Source of the DNA: DASYPQ01 sp036006425
GTDB lineage: Bacteria > Planctomycetota > UBA1135 > GCA-002686595
Direction of reading: 5' to 3'
DNA: 64,000 bases
Assembly: GCA_036006425.1 (NCBI GenBank)
Contig: DASYPQ010000027.1
Coordinates: forward strand, 248,001 to 312,000
Shown: positions 45,394 to 54,354 of the stretch, piece by piece
How the letters are laid out: each line of letters opens with the position of its first letter
How positions within the stretch are numbered: position 1 is the first letter of the stretch
Notes under the pieces: generated by a model
Told to the model about the DNA's origin: nothing
The model's database searches: none
Seen by the model: the letters and a program-made list of their open reading frames with translations, nothing else
Made by a program: the position numbers and the translations under genes

Positions 45394-47076
45394 ATGAAAC
45401 GCGCTCTGCTCGTCGGTCTGGGCCTTCTTCCCGGGTGTATCTTCGTCGTGCACGGCCATCCGGACTCCGACGCGAGCGCGAGCGCCGCGCCGGCGATCTC
45501 CCCGTCCGATCTCCTCGCCCGGATCAAGACGCTCTCCTCCGACGAGTTCGAAGGCCGCGGGCCCGCGACGCCCGGCGAGGAGAAGACCGTCGCGTACCTG
45601 ACCGACGCGTTCCGCTCGATCGGGCTCGAGCCCGGGAATCCCGACGGGACGTACGTGCAGAATGTGCCGCTCGCCGGGTTGAAGGGGACGCCCACCGGCT
45701 CGATCGCCGCGGGCGACAAGACGATCCAGTTCGACTTCCCGAAGGACGCCGTCGCGCTGACGCGCCGCTTCGCGCCGTCCGCGGACGTGCCGGATTCCGA
45801 GGTCGTCTTCGTCGGCTACGGCATCGTCGCGCCGGAGTACGGCTGGGACGACTACAAGGGCGTCGACGTGCGCGGCAAGACGATCGTGATGCTCGTCAAC
45901 GATCCGCCCGTTCCGGACCCGAAGGATCCGACGAAGCTCGACGACGCCGTCTTCAAGGGCCGCGCGATGACGTACTACGGGCGCTGGACGTACAAGTACG
46001 AGATCGCGGCCGAGAAGGGCGCCGCCGCCGCGCTGATCGTGCACCAGGAAGGTCCCGCGGGGTATCCGTGGAGCGTCGTCGAGAAGAGCTGGAGCCGCGA
46101 GATCTTCGACATCGACACGCCGGACGGGAACCAGGGGCGCGCCGCGGTCGAGGGCTGGATCACGCTCGACAAGGCGAAGGAGCTGTGCGCGGCGTGCGGG
46201 AAGGACTTCGCGGCGCTCGAGGCGAGCGCGCGGGCGCGCGAATTCCAGCCGGCCGCGCTGGCGGCGCGCGCGCGCTTCCACGTCGCGAACGAGCTCCGGC
46301 GCGTCCCCTCGCGCAACGTCGTCGCGAAGCTCACGGGCTCGGATCCCGCGCTGCGCGACGAATGGGTCGTCTACACGGCGCACTGGGACCACCTCGGCAA
46401 GAGCGCGGACGCCCAAGGCGACGGGATCTTCAACGGCGCGGTCGACAACGCGTCGGGGACTGCGGGACTCCTCGAGATCGCGAAGTCGTTCGCGAGCGGA
46501 CCGCGCCCGAAGCGCTCGATCCTGTTCGTGTCCGTGACGGCGGAGGAGAAGGGACTGCTCGGCTCGAAGTGGTACGCGACGCATCCGCTCCATCCGCTCG
46601 AGAAGACGCTCGCCGACATCAACATGGATTCGCTGAACACGTGGGGGCGGACGAGCGACATCGTCTCCGTCGGCTACGGGCAGTCGACGCTCGACGAGCT
46701 CCTCGTGCGGCTCGCGGGCGAGGACGGGCGCACGGTGAAGCCCGATCCGCAGCCGGAGAAGGGCGCGTACTACCGCTCGGACCACTTCGAGTTCGCGAAA
46801 GTCGGCGTGCCCGCGCTCTACGCCGACTCGGGGACCGACGTCCTCGGCCGTCCGCCCGGCTGGGGCGCCGAGAAGGGCGACGCGTTCACCGCGCACGACT
46901 ACCACCAGCCTTCCGACGAAGTGAAGCCCGACTGGGACCTCTCCGGCGCGGTGCAGGACCTCGCACTGCTCGAGCGCCTCGGCCGCGCTCTCGCCGACGG
47001 GGATCGCTGGCCCGAGTGGAAGGAAGGCAGCGAGTTCAAGGCGCGGCGCGAGGCGATGCTGCGCGGTACGCGATGA
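45394..47076 (+). CDS. M28-family zinc aminopeptidase lipoprotein with PA domain
   Basis: 560 residues. A lipobox (LLPGC, Cys15) anchors it. A PA-type insert lies near residues 130-300 (VFVGYGIVAPEYGWDDYKGVDVRGKTIVML). The M28 metal ligands follow: TAHWDHLGK (His), NGAVDNASGTAGLLE (Asp), VTAEEKGLLGSKWY (Glu pair), DINMDS (Asp) and HDYHQPSDE (His). It likely trims peptides in the periplasm or outside. Its stop overlaps the start of the sulfatase-like gene by ATGA. Confidence 0.85.
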   Translation: MKRALLVGLGLLPGCIFVVHGHPDSDASASAAPAISPSDLLARIKTLSSDEFEGRGPATPGEEKTVAYLTDAFRSIGLEPGNPDGTYVQNVPLAGLKGTPTGSIAAGDKTIQFDFPKDAVALTRRFAPSADVPDSEVVFVGYGIVAPEYGWDDYKGVDVRGKTIVMLVNDPPVPDPKDPTKLDDAVFKGRAMTYYGRWTYKYEIAAEKGAAAALIVHQEGPAGYPWSVVEKSWSREIFDIDTPDGNQGRAAVEGWITLDKAKELCAACGKDFAALEASARAREFQPAALAARARFHVANELRRVPSRNVVAKLTGSDPALRDEWVVYTAHWDHLGKSADAQGDGIFNGAVDNASGTAGLLEIAKSFASGPRPKRSILFVSVTAEEKGLLGSKWYATHPLHPLEKTLADINMDSLNTWGRTSDIVSVGYGQSTLDELLVRLAGEDGRTVKPDPQPEKGAYYRSDHFEFAKVGVPALYADSGTDVLGRPPGWGAEKGDAFTAHDYHQPSDEVKPDWDLSGAVQDLALLERLGRALADGDRWPEWKEGSEFKARREAMLRGTR

Positions 47077-48353
47077 GGCGCGGGTTCCGGACGCTGGCGC
47101 TCGTCCTCGCGGCCGCGGCGCTCGCCTGCGATCCGCCTGCGAAGCGACCGAACCTCCTCTTCATCAGCATCGACACGCTCCGCGCGGATCACCTCGGCGC
47201 GTACGGCTGGAATCGTCCCACGTCGCCGAACCTCGACGCGTTCGCCGCGAAGTCGGTCGTGTTCGAGAACGCGCAGTCGGCGTCCTCGTGGACGCTCCCG
47301 AGCCTCGCGTCGGTGATGACGTCGCTCCAGGCGTCGACGCACGGCTGCGAGAAGGACTCCGCGCGCCTCGATCCCTCCTACACGACGCTCGCCGAGATCC
47401 TGCGCGACGCGGGGTACGACACCGCGATCGTCGCGAGCCACCTCTTCCTCAACGCCGGACACGGCCTCCAGCAGGGATTCACGCGCGTCGACACGCGCAT
47501 CCTCCAGGACGAGCGCGCGATCACCTCGCCGGCGGTCACCGACTGGGGCGTGCACTGGCTCGAGCAGAAGGCCGCGGTGCACGACGGCGCCCCGTGGTTC
47601 CTGTGGCTGCACTACTTCGATCCGCACGCGCCCTATCTCGTGCACGAAGGGATCTCCGAGGCGTTCGGAACGGAGACGGACCTCGACCGCTACGACGGCG
47701 AGATCGCGTTCACGGACCGTCACCTCGGCCGTCTCTTCGAGGCGTTCGAGCGCCTCGGGTTCGCCGCGGACACCGTGGTCGTCCTCGTCGCCGACCACGG
47801 CGAGGAGTTCGGCGAGCACGGCCAGAAGGGCCACGGCTACGACCTGCACGAGGAAGTCATCCACGTGCCGCTCGTCGTGCGTGCGCCGGGCCTCGCGCCA
47901 CGTCGCGTTCCCGAGCCGGTCCCCACGGTCGACCTCATGCCGACGCTGCTCGACCTGTGCGGCGCGCGCGCGGACCACGAGATCGAGGGCAGGACGCTCG
48001 CGCCGCTCCTGCGCGGCGAGGGCGGGCCCGCGCGGGAGGCGTTCTCGGAGGCGCGTTGGAAGTTCCGCCACGACATCGCGAGCCTGCGCCGCGGTCCGTG
48101 GAAGTACATCGACAGCCACCGCGGCGACGAGGTGCTCGAGATGCTGTTCGATCACGCGGTCGATCCCGCGGAGACGAAGAACGTGCTCGCGGAGCACCCG
48201 GACGTCGCCGCGGAGCTGCGCGCCGGGCTCCGCGCGCGCCTCGAGCGCGCGAAGGCGCTCGCGAAGTCGTACGAGCGGCTCCAGCTCTCGGACCTGACGC
48301 CCAGCGAGGAAGAACGGTTGCGGAGACTGGGCTACGCCGGAGGAGACAAGTGA
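47073..48353 (+). CDS. Sulfatase-like (alkaline-phosphatase superfamily) lipoprotein with Thr in the nucleophile position
   Basis: 426 residues. A lipobox (ALAC, Cys19) anchors it. Metal-site motifs are FISIDTLRADHLGAYG and VVLVADHGEEFGEHGQKGHG. The box that holds the formylglycine cysteine in sulfatases (CxPSR) reads Thr74-Leu-Pro-Ser-Leu, so it cannot make formylglycine. It is more likely a phosphoester hydrolase or phosphotransferase of the same superfamily. It overlaps both neighbours (ATGA upstream, GTGA downstream) in a three-gene unit. Confidence 0.85.
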   Translation: MRRGFRTLALVLAAAALACDPPAKRPNLLFISIDTLRADHLGAYGWNRPTSPNLDAFAAKSVVFENAQSASSWTLPSLASVMTSLQASTHGCEKDSARLDPSYTTLAEILRDAGYDTAIVASHLFLNAGHGLQQGFTRVDTRILQDERAITSPAVTDWGVHWLEQKAAVHDGAPWFLWLHYFDPHAPYLVHEGISEAFGTETDLDRYDGEIAFTDRHLGRLFEAFERLGFAADTVVVLVADHGEEFGEHGQKGHGYDLHEEVIHVPLVVRAPGLAPRRVPEPVPTVDLMPTLLDLCGARADHEIEGRTLAPLLRGEGGPAREAFSEARWKFRHDIASLRRGPWKYIDSHRGDEVLEMLFDHAVDPAETKNVLAEHPDVAAELRAGLRARLERAKALAKSYERLQLSDLTPSEEERLRRLGYAGGDK

Positions 48354-48883
48354 GAGCGCCCGCGCTGCGGTGGATCGCGCTCGCGTTGCTCGTCGCCTGC
48401 GGATCGGGAGAGGAAGTGCGCCGCGTCTCGTACGCGAACGGACATCCCTGGTCCGAGCTGCGCTACCGCGACGGGAAGGCCGACGGTCCGTTCACGACCT
48501 GGTACGAGAACGGGCAGAAGGCGAACGAAGGCCGCCATTTCGCCGGACGGCTCCAGGGCAAGGTGACCGAGTGGCACGAGGACGGCACGGTCGTGCTCGA
48601 AGCGAGCTACGACCGCGGGCATCTCGACGGACCGTGGCACGAGCGCTGGCCGGACGGCAAGGAACGTTGCATCGCGAACTTCAAGAAGGGGAAGCTCGAC
48701 GGGCTCTACACGGAGTGGAATCGCGAAGGGATCAAGATCCTGACCGGGCGCTACGTCGACGGGTTCCGTGAAGGCGAGTGGACCGGGACGACCCAGGACG
48801 GGAAGACGACCAAGACGTCCGCCTACGTCCACGGCGAGCTGAAGACGGACCTCGACCGCGAGAGCTCAGGCAAGCGCCAGTAG
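48350..48883 (+). CDS. YwqK/MORN-like repeat lipoprotein
   Basis: 177 residues from a GTG overlapping the previous stop. A lipobox (LLVAC, Cys17) is followed by about six MORN-like repeats (YRDGKADGPFTTWYENGQKANEG, YDRGHLDGPWHERWPDGKE, FKKGKLDGLYTEW, YVDGFREGEWTG). Such repeats are found in YwqK-family proteins annotated as antitoxins, but that label rests on little evidence and here the protein is exported. Its 3' end overlaps the convergent amidohydrolase gene by 18 nt. A similar small protein lies at 51199-51522. Confidence 0.8.
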   Translation: MRAPALRWIALALLVACGSGEEVRRVSYANGHPWSELRYRDGKADGPFTTWYENGQKANEGRHFAGRLQGKVTEWHEDGTVVLEASYDRGHLDGPWHERWPDGKERCIANFKKGKLDGLYTEWNREGIKILTGRYVDGFREGEWTGTTQDGKTTKTSAYVHGELKTDLDRESSGKRQ

Positions 48884-49780
48884 CCGGCGTGCGTTCCCGC
48901 CGAGGATCTTCTCGCGATCGGCTTCACTGGCGCCCGCGGCCGAGATCGCTTCGCGCTGCTCCCCGAAGCGGTCCCTCCTCCAGCCCGTCGGGAACGTGTT
49001 CGAGTCCGTTCCGAACAGGATCCGATCCGCGCCGAAGACCGCGAGCGTCCGCTCGAAAACCTCCGTCAGCGTGAGCACCGGCGCTTGCGTCGCGCGCCAG
49101 GAGTTCGAGGAAGACGTGTCGACGAACACGTTCGTGCACTGGGCGCCCGCCATCAGCGTCTCGCGGAAGAAGCCCGCGCCGAAGTGCGGGATCACGAAGC
49201 GCACGCTGGGGAACGCGTTCGCCGCCGGCACGATCGAGAGCGGATTCGCGTAGGCGAGATCCTGGGGTCGCGGCAGCCCGAGGAGGTCGCGGAGCTTGAT
49301 CACGAGGAGCCCGCAGTGGACGAAGATCACGGCGCCGTGATCGGACAGGGCCTCGAGGATCGGTCGTGCCTCGGGGCCGCCGACGAGGAAGTGGTGCATC
49401 GCGGGGAACACGAGCACGCCGCGGATCTTCTTCGCCTCGAGCAGACCGCGGATCCTGTCGGCTGCGCCCGGAGCGCGCGGGTCGACGAGCGCGAACGCCG
49501 AGAGACGTCCACGGGAGCGCTCGGCCGCCTCGCAGACGGCGGGGATCTCCTCGGGCACGCTCGCGAACGTGCACATGTGCTCGACGCCGTGCCGATCGAG
49601 CTCGCCGATCCAGCGCGCGAGGTGCGCGTCGGTGTCCTCGGCCGGCAGCTCGATCCCGGTCTTCTTCGCCACGGCGGCGAGCCGGCTCGCCGGATCACCC
49701 GGGAGCGGCGAGCGCTCGGCGAGCGCGCGGAAGAAGGTCGCGGAGAAGAAGTGCGAATGGAAATCGACGACGCCCATCAT
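48866..49780 (-). CDS. Amidohydrolase-family (PF04909-type) protein
   Basis: 304 residues. Barrel motifs: VDFHSHFF (HxH, residues 6-10), VIFVHCG (His), VIPHFGAGFFRE (His) and ILFGTDSN (Asp). Members include decarboxylases and hydrolases; the substrate is unknown. The start region reads ATGATG, overlapping the stop of the FkbM methyltransferase gene, so the two are coupled on the minus strand. Confidence 0.8.
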   Translation of the reverse strand: MMGVVDFHSHFFSATFFRALAERSPLPGDPASRLAAVAKKTGIELPAEDTDAHLARWIGELDRHGVEHMCTFASVPEEIPAVCEAAERSRGRLSAFALVDPRAPGAADRIRGLLEAKKIRGVLVFPAMHHFLVGGPEARPILEALSDHGAVIFVHCGLLVIKLRDLLGLPRPQDLAYANPLSIVPAANAFPSVRFVIPHFGAGFFRETLMAGAQCTNVFVDTSSSNSWRATQAPVLTLTEVFERTLAVFGADRILFGTDSNTFPTGWRRDRFGEQREAISAAGASEADREKILGGNARRLLALA

Positions 49781-50616
49781 CCCTCCTCGCGCAGGCTGCG
49801 GACGAGCCCGCGGATCCGCCGCGCGATCCCTCCGACGTGGAAGGGCACTCCGCGCGTCGCGTACAGGTCGAGGCCCCCGCGCACGGGATCGCGCGCCAGC
49901 GCCTGGCGCAGGATGCGCGCGGGCTGCATCGGATAGGGGGCCGCCGTCGCCTTCCCGATCGTGAATCCCTCGCGCACGAGCCACGCGAGGAGCTCCTCGG
50001 GCGACGTCCCGCGCAGCGCGTAGGGCCAGAACTCGAGGAGCAGCGCGACCTCGGGACTCGCCTCGAGGACGCCGCGCATGCCCTGGAGGGCGAGCCACTC
50101 CGATCCCTGCGTGTCGATCTTGATCACGCGCGCGGGACCCGGCGCGACGTCGTCGATCCTCTCGACGCGGATCTCGACGGTCTCGCCCGCGCCCATGTCG
50201 GCGGGGCGCGCGGCGCCTGCGTCGAGCACGCGGTTGTCGCCGAAGTTCGCCGCGCCGAGCGCGATCCGCGCGCGACCTGGCGCCGCGCCCGCCGCGCAGA
50301 CGTGGAGCGTCGCCCGACCCGGCCCGACGCGCATCGCGCGTTCGAGGTTCCGGCGGCAGACCTCGGCGATCGCAGGCACGGGCTCGAAGGCGTGGGCCTC
50401 GCAGCCCGCGAGGATCGCGAGGACCGAGTACCACCCGACGTTCGCCCCGAGATCGAGCACGCGCGTGCCCGGGACGAGGTGCGCGCGCGCGAGGCGCGTC
50501 TCGTGCTCCTCCCACATGCCGCGCGCGATCGAGGGACCGACGATCGAGTCGCGCGCGAGCACCTCGAAGTCGATTCCGAGGCCCGCGGGGCGCACCGTGC
50601 GCGTCTCGACGCTCAT
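49777..50616 (-). CDS. FkbM-family methyltransferase
   Basis: 279 residues. Rossmann SAM-binding motif VLDLGANVGWYSVLA (about residues 53-67), EPVPAIAEVCRRNL next, and the FkbM-typical VIKIDTQGSEWLALQGM (about 164-180). FkbM enzymes O-methylate sugars or polyketides; the target is unknown. A TACATT box ends 7 nt before the ATG. Confidence 0.8.
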   Translation of the reverse strand: MSVETRTVRPAGLGIDFEVLARDSIVGPSIARGMWEEHETRLARAHLVPGTRVLDLGANVGWYSVLAILAGCEAHAFEPVPAIAEVCRRNLERAMRVGPGRATLHVCAAGAAPGRARIALGAANFGDNRVLDAGAARPADMGAGETVEIRVERIDDVAPGPARVIKIDTQGSEWLALQGMRGVLEASPEVALLLEFWPYALRGTSPEELLAWLVREGFTIGKATAAPYPMQPARILRQALARDPVRGGLDLYATRGVPFHVGGIARRIRGLVRSLREEG

Positions 50617-50623
50617 CCGCGCG

Positions 50624-50629
50624 AATGTA
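50624..50629 (-). promoter_or_regulatory. Candidate leaderless -10 box of the FkbM gene
   Basis: TACATT on the minus strand, exactly 7 nt before the ATG at 50616. A divergent TAAGCT on the plus strand at 50651-50656 may serve the QueD-like gene with a normal leader. Confidence 0.45.
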
Positions 50630-50693
50630 GCAACCGCGACGTCCGAGGCACTAAGCTCTGCCGGGATCCCGGGGACGAAGAGGAACGCGCCGC

Positions 50694-51191
50694 ATGGAAC
50701 GCTGGTCGATCGAGCTCGAGAAGGAGTACTTCAAGTTCTCCGCGGCACACTTCCTCATCTTCCCCGACGGAAGCGCGGAGCGCCTCCACGGGCACAACTA
50801 CCGCGTGCGCGCGCGTCTCGCCGCCGAGCTGTCGCCGTTCGGGCTCGTGCTCGACTTCAAGGCGGTGAAGCCCGTCGTCCGCGGGATCTGCGATCGCCTC
50901 GACGAGCACTGGCTCGTGCCGGGAGAGCACGCCGAGCTGCGGGTCCAGCGGAACAGCGACGGTTCCGTCGACGTGCGCTACCGCGAACGCACCTACCGTG
51001 CTCCCGCGGACGACGTGCTCGTGCTCCCGATCAACAACACGAGCTCGGAGAATCTGGCGGCGTGGTTCGGGCGCGAGCTGCGCGCGGAGCTCGGCCGGAG
51101 ATTCCCGGACGTCCGCGTGATCGAGCTCTCCGTGGCGGTCGAGGAGACCGCGGGGCAACGCGGCGTGTGGACGTACGCGTCGGAGGATTGA
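50694..51191 (+). CDS. 6-pyruvoyltetrahydropterin synthase/QueD homologue lacking the usual catalytic cysteine
   Basis: 165 residues. Zinc ligands match the family: His19 (FSAAH), His32 and His34 (RLHGHNYRV). QueD proteins have Cys four residues before this HGH box; here it is Ala28 (SAERLHGH). The catalytic Glu/His pair near the C-terminus is probably VAVEETAG. Family members make carboxytetrahydropterin (queuosine), pyruvoyltetrahydropterin, or serve folate synthesis. The missing cysteine argues against plain QueD activity. Confidence 0.8.
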   Translation: MERWSIELEKEYFKFSAAHFLIFPDGSAERLHGHNYRVRARLAAELSPFGLVLDFKAVKPVVRGICDRLDEHWLVPGEHAELRVQRNSDGSVDVRYRERTYRAPADDVLVLPINNTSSENLAAWFGRELRAELGRRFPDVRVIELSVAVEETAGQRGVWTYASED

Positions 51192-51198
51192 TCGTCGC

Positions 51199-51522
51199 TC
51201 AGGGAGCGACGCGCTCGCCCGCGGTGTAGTTCCCGGAGCGCTCGGCGTCGACGGATCCGTCCTCGAGCCAGAAGGTCCACGAACCTTCCATCCGACCCGC
51301 GACGTAGGCGCCTTCCGAGAGCTTCTTGCCGTCGGGGGCGTAGTGCGCGCAGTGCCCCTCGCGGCGACCCTCCCGCGTCTCGCACTCCGTGTCGACCTGG
51401 CCGTTCGCGTAGTAGGTCGTCTGGACGCCGGGTTCCGCCGCATCCCCGTTCCCGCGCAGGGCCCGGACCGAGATCGTGAGACCCGCGAGGCCGGCGAGGA
51501 CGAACACGACGGGGGCTTTCAT
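51199..51522 (-). CDS. Small YwqK/MORN-like membrane-anchored protein
   Basis: 107 residues. An N-terminal hydrophobic helix (residues 3-20) is followed by two or three MORN-like repeats (TYYANGQVDTECE, HYAPDGKKLSEGAYVAGRMEGSWTFW). It resembles the lipoprotein at 48350 in repeat style. It is convergent with the QueD-like gene. Confidence 0.65.
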   Translation of the reverse strand: MKAPVVFVLAGLAGLTISVRALRGNGDAAEPGVQTTYYANGQVDTECETREGRREGHCAHYAPDGKKLSEGAYVAGRMEGSWTFWLEDGSVDAERSGNYTAGERVAP

Positions 51523-51578
51523 GGCGCCGGAAACGACGCCCTGCCCGGGCCGACCTTCCCGGATCCCTGGGATTCTCG

Positions 51579-52616
51579 TCAGCGGCGGCCGCAGCGGACG
51601 TCCAAGCGCGAGGCCACCGGACCCGCGCCAGGGGTCTCCTCGCGCTCTCGCGGCCCGCCGGTCGAGAGCACGATCCCGGGGAGGATGCGCGAAATCTCGA
51701 GGATCTCGGCCGGTCCGAGCGCGAGCGAGATCGCCCGGCGCCAGTCCTGCGGATCCCGGGTGAGCTCGGCGGCGCCGAGCAGCCCCTCGATGCACCGCTC
51801 CCGGTCGCGGCCGCGCGATCCGGAGACGAGTGCATGGAATCCCTCGAGCCCGCGGCGATCGACGATCCGCTCGGCGACGAGATAGGCGAGACCGTACAGG
51901 GCCTTCTTAAGGTCGCCCGGGATCGCCTCGGTGGAGCGCCCGGCGTGCGATCGGAACACGTCGAGCGGATCGATCGGATCGACGCGGCTCGCGGGCGAGA
52001 ACACGTGCTGGACGTAGCGGACCTCGGTGTCGACGTCTGCAGCCGGCGGATCGTCCGAGCTCGGAGCCTCGACGTCGAATCCGCCGAGTGCGAGTGCCGC
52101 CGCAAGGAGTCTGCCGGCGCGCAGCCGCGGAGCGCTCGTCGGACACAGTCGCGTCGCGACGACGTCGCAGAGACCCTCCTCGATCGTGCCCGGGAGCTCG
52201 CGCCAGGACGCGCCGAGGCTCGCGTGCACGAGCTCGTGCGCGAGCGTGCGCCGGACGTCGTCCGCGCCGGCGCGCAAGTGGATGCGCGAGAGACGGTCGG
52301 AGAAGAAGCCGTCGGCCTCGTTGTACGTCGAGCTCGGCGGGAAGCGGTACATCGCCGGCTCCCTCTGCACCCACACTTCGAGTCGGCGCGCGTGCGCGTC
52401 GGGCAACTCGGACAGCACGGCGGGCAGCAGCGCGTCGAGCGCGTCCGCGACGTCCCGCGCCTCTTCGGCGCTCCCGGCGCGCACGATGCCTTCGCGGGCG
52501 TCCGCGCGCTCCGGCGGCGGCAGCGCCTGGCAGGACGCCGAGCCGATCGCGACGGCGGCGAGGCAGACGCCGATCCAGGTCGGATTTCGAAGTCCAGTCG
52601 GCAGCGTCGTCGGCAC
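51579..52616 (-). CDS. Lipoprotein with HExxH zinc-protease motif
   Basis: 345 residues. An export signal with lipobox (GSASC) is followed by a domain with TLAHELVHASLG (HExxH, about residue 124) and EEGLCDVVATRLC (EExxxD third ligand, 20 residues later). This is a gluzincin-like arrangement. Substrate unknown. GTG at 52616 chosen because a TACGCT box ends 5 nt upstream; a TTG 6 nt earlier is possible. Confidence 0.7.
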   Translation of the reverse strand: MPTTLPTGLRNPTWIGVCLAAVAIGSASCQALPPPERADAREGIVRAGSAEEARDVADALDALLPAVLSELPDAHARRLEVWVQREPAMYRFPPSSTYNEADGFFSDRLSRIHLRAGADDVRRTLAHELVHASLGASWRELPGTIEEGLCDVVATRLCPTSAPRLRAGRLLAAALALGGFDVEAPSSDDPPAADVDTEVRYVQHVFSPASRVDPIDPLDVFRSHAGRSTEAIPGDLKKALYGLAYLVAERIVDRRGLEGFHALVSGSRGRDRERCIEGLLGAAELTRDPQDWRRAISLALGPAEILEISRILPGIVLSTGGPREREETPGAGPVASRLDVRCGRR

Positions 52617-52664
52617 GCTCAAGCGTACCCCGACCCTTCCGGACCGGCGGAGGCGGGAGCGGCG

Positions 52665-53096
52665 CTACGGCGCGGGGTCGGAAACGAATTCCGCGCAGGG
52701 CAGCGCTTCGACCTGGAGGACGTAGTCCGACGAACCCCAGGACGACCGCACCGAGAGCTCGACCTCCGCGCCGGTGGTCGGGAACGTCAACTCGGCGGAC
52801 GCACCGAGCGGACGGTCGCCGAGACGCAGCTCGAGGTCGGTACCCGGCAGCGACGGCACGAGGCGCACGCGCACCGTGCACGCGGTTCCCGTCGTGAACG
52901 CGAACGTGTCCTGAGCGTCCGTCGTGCCGCTCGAGACGTGACCTTCCGCGATCCGCCGCGCGCCCGGGACGAGGACTCCGGAACGTTCCGGCCGCGTCGC
53001 CGCAAGGACGCTCGCATTCCCGCGCGGGACGGACGTCGCGAACAAGGTCGCGCCGAGGAGGACGACGAACGCGGCGCCAACGGAGAGGGTCGACAT
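52665..53096 (-). CDS. Secreted beta-sandwich protein of unknown function
   Basis: 143 residues with a signal peptide (about residues 1-27). The mature part is short and beta-rich (AEGHVSSGTTDAQDTFAFTT, LELRLGDRP, SSDYVLQVEALPC), as in pre-peptidase C-terminal-type (PPC) domains, without further motifs. It is upstream of the HExxH lipoprotein gene on the same strand. Confidence 0.65.
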   Translation of the reverse strand: MSTLSVGAAFVVLLGATLFATSVPRGNASVLAATRPERSGVLVPGARRIAEGHVSSGTTDAQDTFAFTTGTACTVRVRLVPSLPGTDLELRLGDRPLGASAELTFPTTGAEVELSVRSSWGSSDYVLQVEALPCAEFVSDPAP

Positions 53097-53235
53097 GGGG
53101 ATCGCGCCTCCGAGCGCAAGGCGCGTTCCGTGAGCGAGCACGCTCCGCGTCGCGGAGATCCCGCCCCGCGATCCCGGGTGGATCCCGCGACGGTCACGCG
53201 GCGTGGACCCTTGTCCTCTGCCGGGGCCAGGTTCC

Positions 53236-53264
53236 TTGGTCGGGATCCGCATCGCACGTACGAT
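53236..53264 (+). promoter_or_regulatory. Candidate leaderless promoter of the GT9 gene
   Basis: -35 TTGGTC (53236-53241), a 17-nt spacer and -10 TACGAT (53259-53264), which ends exactly 7 nt before the ATG at 53272. Confidence 0.5.
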
Positions 53265-53271
53265 TCCGCAG

Positions 53272-54354
53272 ATGCCCGACCCGGTGGGGATCCAGAGCCT
53301 TCTTTTGATGAGGCTTTCCGCGATCGGGGACGTCGTGAACACCCTGCCGGCCGTTTCCGCGGTCCGGACGGCGTTCCCGAAGGCCCGGATCGAGTACCTG
53401 GTCGAGGACAAGGCCCTGGATCTTCTCCTCGGGCACCCCGACCTCGACGGGGTGATCGTGTTCCCGAAAGCGCGCTGGAAGGCCGCGGCGCTGTTCCCGC
53501 GCACCTGGTCCGAGGCCGCGGGCCACGTGCGGTCGCTCCGCGCGGGCCGGTTCGACGCCCTGGTGGACTTCCAGGGCAACCTGAAGGGCGGCCTGCACGC
53601 GCTCCTCTCGCGGATCCCCGTGCGGATCGGTTTCGCGCGCGGGCATTGCAAGGAAGGCAGCCACGTCTTCACGAACGTGCACGTCGCGCCGGTCCCCGAA
53701 CGCATGCTGCGCGCGCACAAGTTCCTGGCGCTGCTCGCGCCGCTCGGCATCGCGAACCCCGCGCTTTCGTGGAAGCTCCCGCCGCGGGCACGCAGCGCGC
53801 GGATCGTCGACGAGTTCCTGCGAGCGCAGGGCCTCGCGAGCGACGCGTACGCGGTCGTGCATCCGGGGACGAGCGCGCGCGGCGCCGGGAAGCGCTGGCC
53901 CGTGCAACGCTTCGCGGAGCTCGCGCGCCGGATCGAGCGCGAGCTCGGGCTGCGCGTGCTCGTCGCCTGGGGCCCGGGCGAGGCTCCGATGGCGCGCGAA
54001 GTCGTCGCCGGCTCGGGTGCGACGCTGGCGATGGAGACGCGCTCGTTGCTGGATCTCGCCGAGCTGCTCGACCGGGCGGCGCTGTTCGTGGGGGCCGACT
54101 CGGGACCGCTCCACCTCGCGAGCGCCGTCGCGTGTCCGAGCGTCGCCTTGTTCGGACCCAAAGATCCGGCGATCTACGCGCCGTGCAATCCACGGAGCCG
54201 CGTCGTCCGCAAGCCGCGCGGGGACGGCTCGGCGGACATGCTGTCGATCGAGGTCGGCGACGCGTTCGCCGCCGCGCGCGAGCTGCTCGCGGAAGGATCG
54301 CCTACTCCGCCAGGTGCAGCACGAGGCCCGACGCGAAGCGCTCTCCCCGCGTGA
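53272..54354 (+). CDS. Glycosyltransferase family 9 (heptosyltransferase-like)
   Basis: 360 residues. GT9 signatures: LLLMRLSAIGDVVNTLPAVSAVRTAFP at the N-terminus, LVDFQGNLKGGLHALLSR near residue 100, VVHPGTSARGAGKRWPVQRFAELA near 200 and FVGADSGPLHLASAVACPSVALFGPKDP near 270. It likely adds a heptose-like sugar to an outer-membrane glycolipid; the donor is unknown. An ORF continues upstream but the promoter placement supports this ATG. Its 3' end overlaps the convergent oxygenase-fusion gene by 53 nt. Confidence 0.85.
   Translation: MPDPVGIQSLLLMRLSAIGDVVNTLPAVSAVRTAFPKARIEYLVEDKALDLLLGHPDLDGVIVFPKARWKAAALFPRTWSEAAGHVRSLRAGRFDALVDFQGNLKGGLHALLSRIPVRIGFARGHCKEGSHVFTNVHVAPVPERMLRAHKFLALLAPLGIANPALSWKLPPRARSARIVDEFLRAQGLASDAYAVVHPGTSARGAGKRWPVQRFAELARRIERELGLRVLVAWGPGEAPMAREVVAGSGATLAMETRSLLDLAELLDRAALFVGADSGPLHLASAVACPSVALFGPKDPAIYAPCNPRSRVVRKPRGDGSADMLSIEVGDAFAAARELLAEGSPTPPGAARGPTRSALPA

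Noticed and set aside
48350..48883. YwqK-like lipoprotein as the antitoxin of a toxin-antitoxin pair
   Set aside because: It is exported, and no small toxin gene is adjacent; neighbours are hydrolases.
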